DNA of 64,000 bases from contig OZ059898.1 of the NCBI GenBank assembly GCA_964057225.1, forward strand, positions 14,409,767 to 14,473,766, given 5' to 3'. Positions 61,179 to 64,000 of the stretch are shown here, piece by piece. A program made the translations under genes and the position numbers. The DNA is from Auanema rhodensis (Eukaryota; Nematoda; Chromadorea; Rhabditida; Rhabditidae). Position 1 is the stretch's first letter, and every line of letters begins with the position of its first letter. The notes below the pieces were generated by a model. It did not search any database. It was not told where the DNA came from and saw nothing but the letters and a program-made list of their open reading frames with translations.

Positions 61179-61389
61179 ATATTTTGTAGCTAGAATTCGA
61201 ATAAATTTTACTGTTTTTATAATCTTTGCGTCTATAACATTTTTATTTACACCACATTAATATATATTATATATAATATAACATAAAAGACAGGCGGTTT
61301 ATTTTCTATCAAACCTTTAATTTCGTGGCGAGACCATTTTCAAGCCAATGTTACTCTTGTCCAACCCCTCCCCCCCCGGATCAATAGAT

Positions 61390-61398
61390 GGGCGGGGC
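61390..61398 (+). promoter_or_regulatory. GC box
   Basis: GGGCGGGGC, the consensus bound by Sp/KLF zinc-finger factors, lies in a GC-richer island about 930 bases before the syndecan start codon. Confidence 0.35.
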
Positions 61399-61569
61399 TC
61401 CAAGGTTATCCCCTGGTGGTCAACGCCGACAGTCGCTGAGTCTTTACGTTATGCTAAAGCAGTACCAACTGAAGTATATATTATTTAATTAGTAATAATA
61501 TTCTGAAGAGTTTCCTATTGACAACGCTGATAATATTCAAATACGATATTCTAAACCATATTTGCTATT

Positions 61570-61581
61570 TTTTCCCGCCAA
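61570..61581 (+). promoter_or_regulatory. E2F/DP-like site
   Basis: TTTCCCGCCAA matches the E2F consensus TTTSSCGC. It continues into an imperfect palindrome, CCGCCAAGGCGG. Confidence 0.35.
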
Positions 61582-62306
61582 GGCGGTTTTCCATCTATAG
61601 TTTTATTTTGTGAGTGATACGAGTACGAAGTTGTATTGATTTCTTGATTCTTTCCATAGCCTAAGACTCTCTTCTTATAGCTGTTCACAGTTTTTTCTTA
61701 TCCATAGGTGTTCCTTTCTCTCTTATATGTGCATTAATATACTGTCATATTGTAATTAAGCAATTATAAATTAATGGGGGTGTTTTTGTCGCTGAAACTT
61801 TTTTCGAAGAATTTTGGCGGTTATTAATCGTTGTTTATTTTCTTTTCAAACTTTTTCTGACACTGTTTTGTTATAATCAACCTTTTTTCTTATCTTTCCA
61901 AGCCAGCAAATGTGTAACATTTTTTATAAAATCGAAAAATTCTTCTCTCTTAGAGATAAGTGTGCGATCACATCAAATGTGCTTATACTAACTTTTCTGG
62001 TTTTTTAATTTCATTCTATGAATATCATCATGAATTGTAAGCTCATTTGTTTATCAATCGGAAAATCATCCGATAAGATTATGACGGTTGACAACCGGTT
62101 TCAATCATGATCCTCGCGAGGTCAATTGAAATTTAGGGCATATAATTTATCTCCTGTTCCGCTCTTCTTAACTGTGAATTCATCAATATTTCTGTGAATC
62201 TTATTGCTTTCTTGAATATTTTCTCGCCTTTGTACAAATCTTCAGCAGATGTTCGAATTTCTTCTTTTTTTCACGTTCTATTCCTTTTTTGTTTCAGATT
62301 GATATA

Positions 62307-62321
62307 ATGGTTCCTGGGTAG
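62307..62321 (+). CDS. Minimal upstream ORF of syndecan
   Basis: ATG GTT CCT GGG TAG. It is a four-codon frame in the presumed leader that ends two bases before the syndecan ATG. It could lower or regulate syndecan translation. Confidence 0.4.
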   Translation: MVPG

Positions 62322-62323
62322 TC

Positions 62324-63383
62324 ATGAAGATTCTAGTGTTGTTAGCTATTGGCTTCATAGCCGTTAGTAATGTATGTTTTAAAAAAAACATTTTCTTTTT
62401 CAATTGTTTTTTCTTTGTTTTCTTACTGATCAGTTGCAGGCGGCGGATATTCCGTCTATTGTTAAACGAGAGCTCAAAGCTTCCCCTATTATTAGCAAAA
62501 AAACAGAGGTAAGAAACTTTTCTTTTTCTATAAATTTTTAATATTCGTTCCTTAACGCTCCGAGTATTCTTTGAACTCATGTTTCTATAAAAAAGTTTCC
62601 GTAGTTTTTGGTATTCAATTGAATTATGACTTTTCCCTCTGAATATCTAGTCTTTTTCTGGATTATATGCAAATTCAATTGCATCTTCGTTCGCTAGAAC
62701 GTATTTTCTCCGAATTCAATTGATGCTCGATTCGAAGGTCTTGAAATTATGATGAACGGCATCTGCAGATAATTGAGTAGCTTGCGTGTTCCTTAAGTCT
62801 TATTCACTTGGCTTAATTTGATTTTATCATTCGCTTGCTTATAGGGCGTAGAAGGTAGTGGAGATGTTAAATCTCTTAGTGCTCAACCAGACATGGAAAT
62901 TCATGGATCTGGCTATGGTAGTGATGACGAAGACGGTGATGACGTTCATGGCTCTGGCGGTATTTTTTTCTCAATCTAGCTCTTCTTTATGTTATCGATG
63001 TAGATAAGTCCGACGTTTATGAGGGCTCTGGTCGGCCAGAAGTGACTGAGAGGCCACAAGTGTCTACTACATCGACTACCACTGCAACACCTTTCGGAGT
63101 GAAGAGCACTACGACTACCACTCATGTATGGTTGCATTCCGCTGTGAACTTGATATTCTTTTGGTTTTGCAGGCTATTCTCAATCCTATTAAAAAATATA
63201 ACGACAATGAAGAAGATTCATCGAGTAATCAGGAACTTCCTGACGTTTTTGTACAGGAGACTAGAGAAGAAATAACTACAACAACTACAACAACCACTCG
63301 AAGGCCAACTACGACTGTGCCTAGTGGTGATTCAGCTACTCTCTATCCATTCCACAGTATGCTGAAGCCCGGAATTTTCGCAG
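62324..63383 (+). CDS. sdn-1: Syndecan ectodomain, partial at window end
   Basis: Syndecan is a transmembrane heparan sulfate proteoglycan acting in cell and axon migration. Exons 62324-62371, 62440-62508, 62845-62959, 63004-63125 and 63173-63383 are in phase. Residues 1-18 are a signal peptide. Glycosaminoglycan attachment sites in acidic context are EGSGD, HGSGYGSDDED, VHGSG and YEGSGR. Two Thr-rich mucin-like stretches follow, and then the juxtamembrane segment MLKPGIFA. The exon ends in phase 1, exactly where the membrane helix should begin. The membrane and cytoplasmic exons lie beyond 64000 or were not recognised. One alternative last exon is 63611-63672, which adds a 19-residue hydrophobic end and a stop. 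Confidence 0.85.
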
Positions 63384-63668
63384 GTTGGTTATGTTTGCTT
63401 CAAGTTTGTATCATCAGTAATGTCCTTGAAAGTATGATCCGATCTCTTTCTCCTGACCATTTTGCTTTCCTTTTCTCTCGCCCTATTTGGAATGTATCTC
63501 TCTTTCTCATGTGATTATTTGAAATACGAAGTGGAATATTGTTTCTCATATGTCTATCTTTCTCTTGAATCTTTTGAATTATTAACCCTTTTCAAGACCG
63601 CAAGTAACAGCTGTATTATTATTGATACCTGTAGAGGTCATATTCTTTGGCATTAGTGTTTGGACATT

Positions 63669-63875
63669 TTAGCTTCGTGTGGATTGAAGTTCTGGCAAGT
63701 CATCATTCATCTTTGCTATTTGATCGATTACACGATTAACGCCGTGTCCAAGTGTTTTGTATTGAGCGGATTGCTCATCTCGTTGTAATTCGTCGAAATA
63801 ATGGATGAATAGTGCCGCCACTATTATAGATTTGAGACCCCCAGAATGAAGGGCCACAGCAGACAGAGGCGTCAT
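63669..63875 (-). CDS. Small putative membrane protein, convergent
   Basis: Open frame of 68 aa: MTPLSAVALHSGGLKSIIVA leads into ALFIHYFDEL (one hydrophobic segment), followed by a charged helical region (QRDEQSAQYK, VIDQIAKMNDDLPELQ). Mixed codon use looks like coding sequence. The reading frame closes upstream with TAA, so the exon begins at or just before the ATG (a CTAACTAG acceptor is four bases ahead). I do not recognise the family. It may be a small gene lying in the last syndecan intron or overlapping its 3' end. Confidence 0.42.
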   Translation of the reverse strand: MTPLSAVALHSGGLKSIIVAALFIHYFDELQRDEQSAQYKTLGHGVNRVIDQIAKMNDDLPELQSTRS

Positions 63876-64000
63876 CCGGCTAGTTAGCGGGACAGACGGT
63901 TAATTCCTCTGTACCGAAGAGATCTGTAATCCGCGAATGCTGGCATATTCGTAAAATTTGCATTTGACCCGCGCTTATTCCAACCTGCTGTCGCTCTGAT

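Larger units (their letters stand above)
61179..62323. other. Intergenic region upstream of syndecan gene
   Basis: No coding region seen. It contains a GC-richer island (about 61360-61450) with a GC box, a TTTCCCGCCAA site and AT-rich DNA. It ends in the acceptor TTTGTTTCAG (AG at 62296-62297) before the syndecan 5' UTR. Confidence 0.5.

Noticed and set aside
1-64000. tRNA, rRNA, SL RNA, CRISPR and transposase genes
   Set aside because: I looked for tRNA T-loop words, the spliced-leader sequence, spaced repeats and transposase-like frames and saw none I could support.

Overview
The window is nuclear DNA from a nematode, most likely a chromadorean. It is AT-rich, and its genes have many exons separated by introns that are often only about 45-60 bp. 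Several start codons sit just behind a 3' splice-acceptor sequence, as expected for spliced-leader trans-splicing. One three-gene block has operon-like spacing. The gene set (QSOX, mitochondrial MetRS, FERM and RhoGEF proteins, ECT2, ATP synthase F6, syndecan, PMP3-type proteolipid, ABU/PQN-like cysteine-rich secreted proteins) fits a nematode. I cannot name the species. All exon models were spliced by hand from splice signals and reading-frame continuity, without transcript data.

Layout. 0.7-8.4 kb, + strand: a putative operon of quiescin sulfhydryl oxidase (746-3975), a class I SAM methyltransferase (4264-5409) and mitochondrial methionyl-tRNA synthetase (5605-8388). 8.4-15.6 kb: gene-poor, rich in CT/GA microsatellites. 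15.6-15.9 kb: a 59-residue PMP3-family membrane proteolipid. 16.6-31 kb: four cysteine-rich loci. Three are on the minus strand (16606-17062, 17553-20497, 24828-25597) and one is on the plus strand (29256-30950). Three of them have a signal peptide followed by a Lys-Arg-Gln processing site, and they resemble nematode ABU/PQN-type extracellular (pharyngeal cuticle) proteins. A small unrecognised plus-strand gene (22319-23184) lies between them. 31-41.9 kb: about 11 kb of gene-poor DNA with long CT/GA tracts and one candidate 57-residue membrane peptide.

41.9-51.9 kb: a FARP-like locus. It encodes a FERM protein with a huge last exon (41907-47191), followed by exons for DH, PH and PH domains (about 48941-51901) that animals usually carry in the same polypeptide. 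52.9-59.7 kb: an ECT2-type RhoGEF (BRCT-BRCT-DH-PH). 60.6-61.2 kb: ATP synthase coupling factor 6. 62.3 kb to beyond the window edge: the syndecan ectodomain, with a convergent small open frame at 63.7 kb. I found no rRNA, tRNA, CRISPR array or transposase gene.

Functionally the operon joins oxidative protein folding (QSOX) to mitochondrial translation (MetRS). The two neighbouring RhoGEFs both act on Rho-family GTPases. The cysteine-rich cluster looks like a locally duplicated family of structural matrix proteins. The most unexpected signal is a 10-base word, GTATGTTTCA, present 12 times on the two strands against roughly 0.2-0.3 expected from base composition by hand estimate. Its core matches the C. 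elegans 21U-RNA (piRNA) upstream motif.
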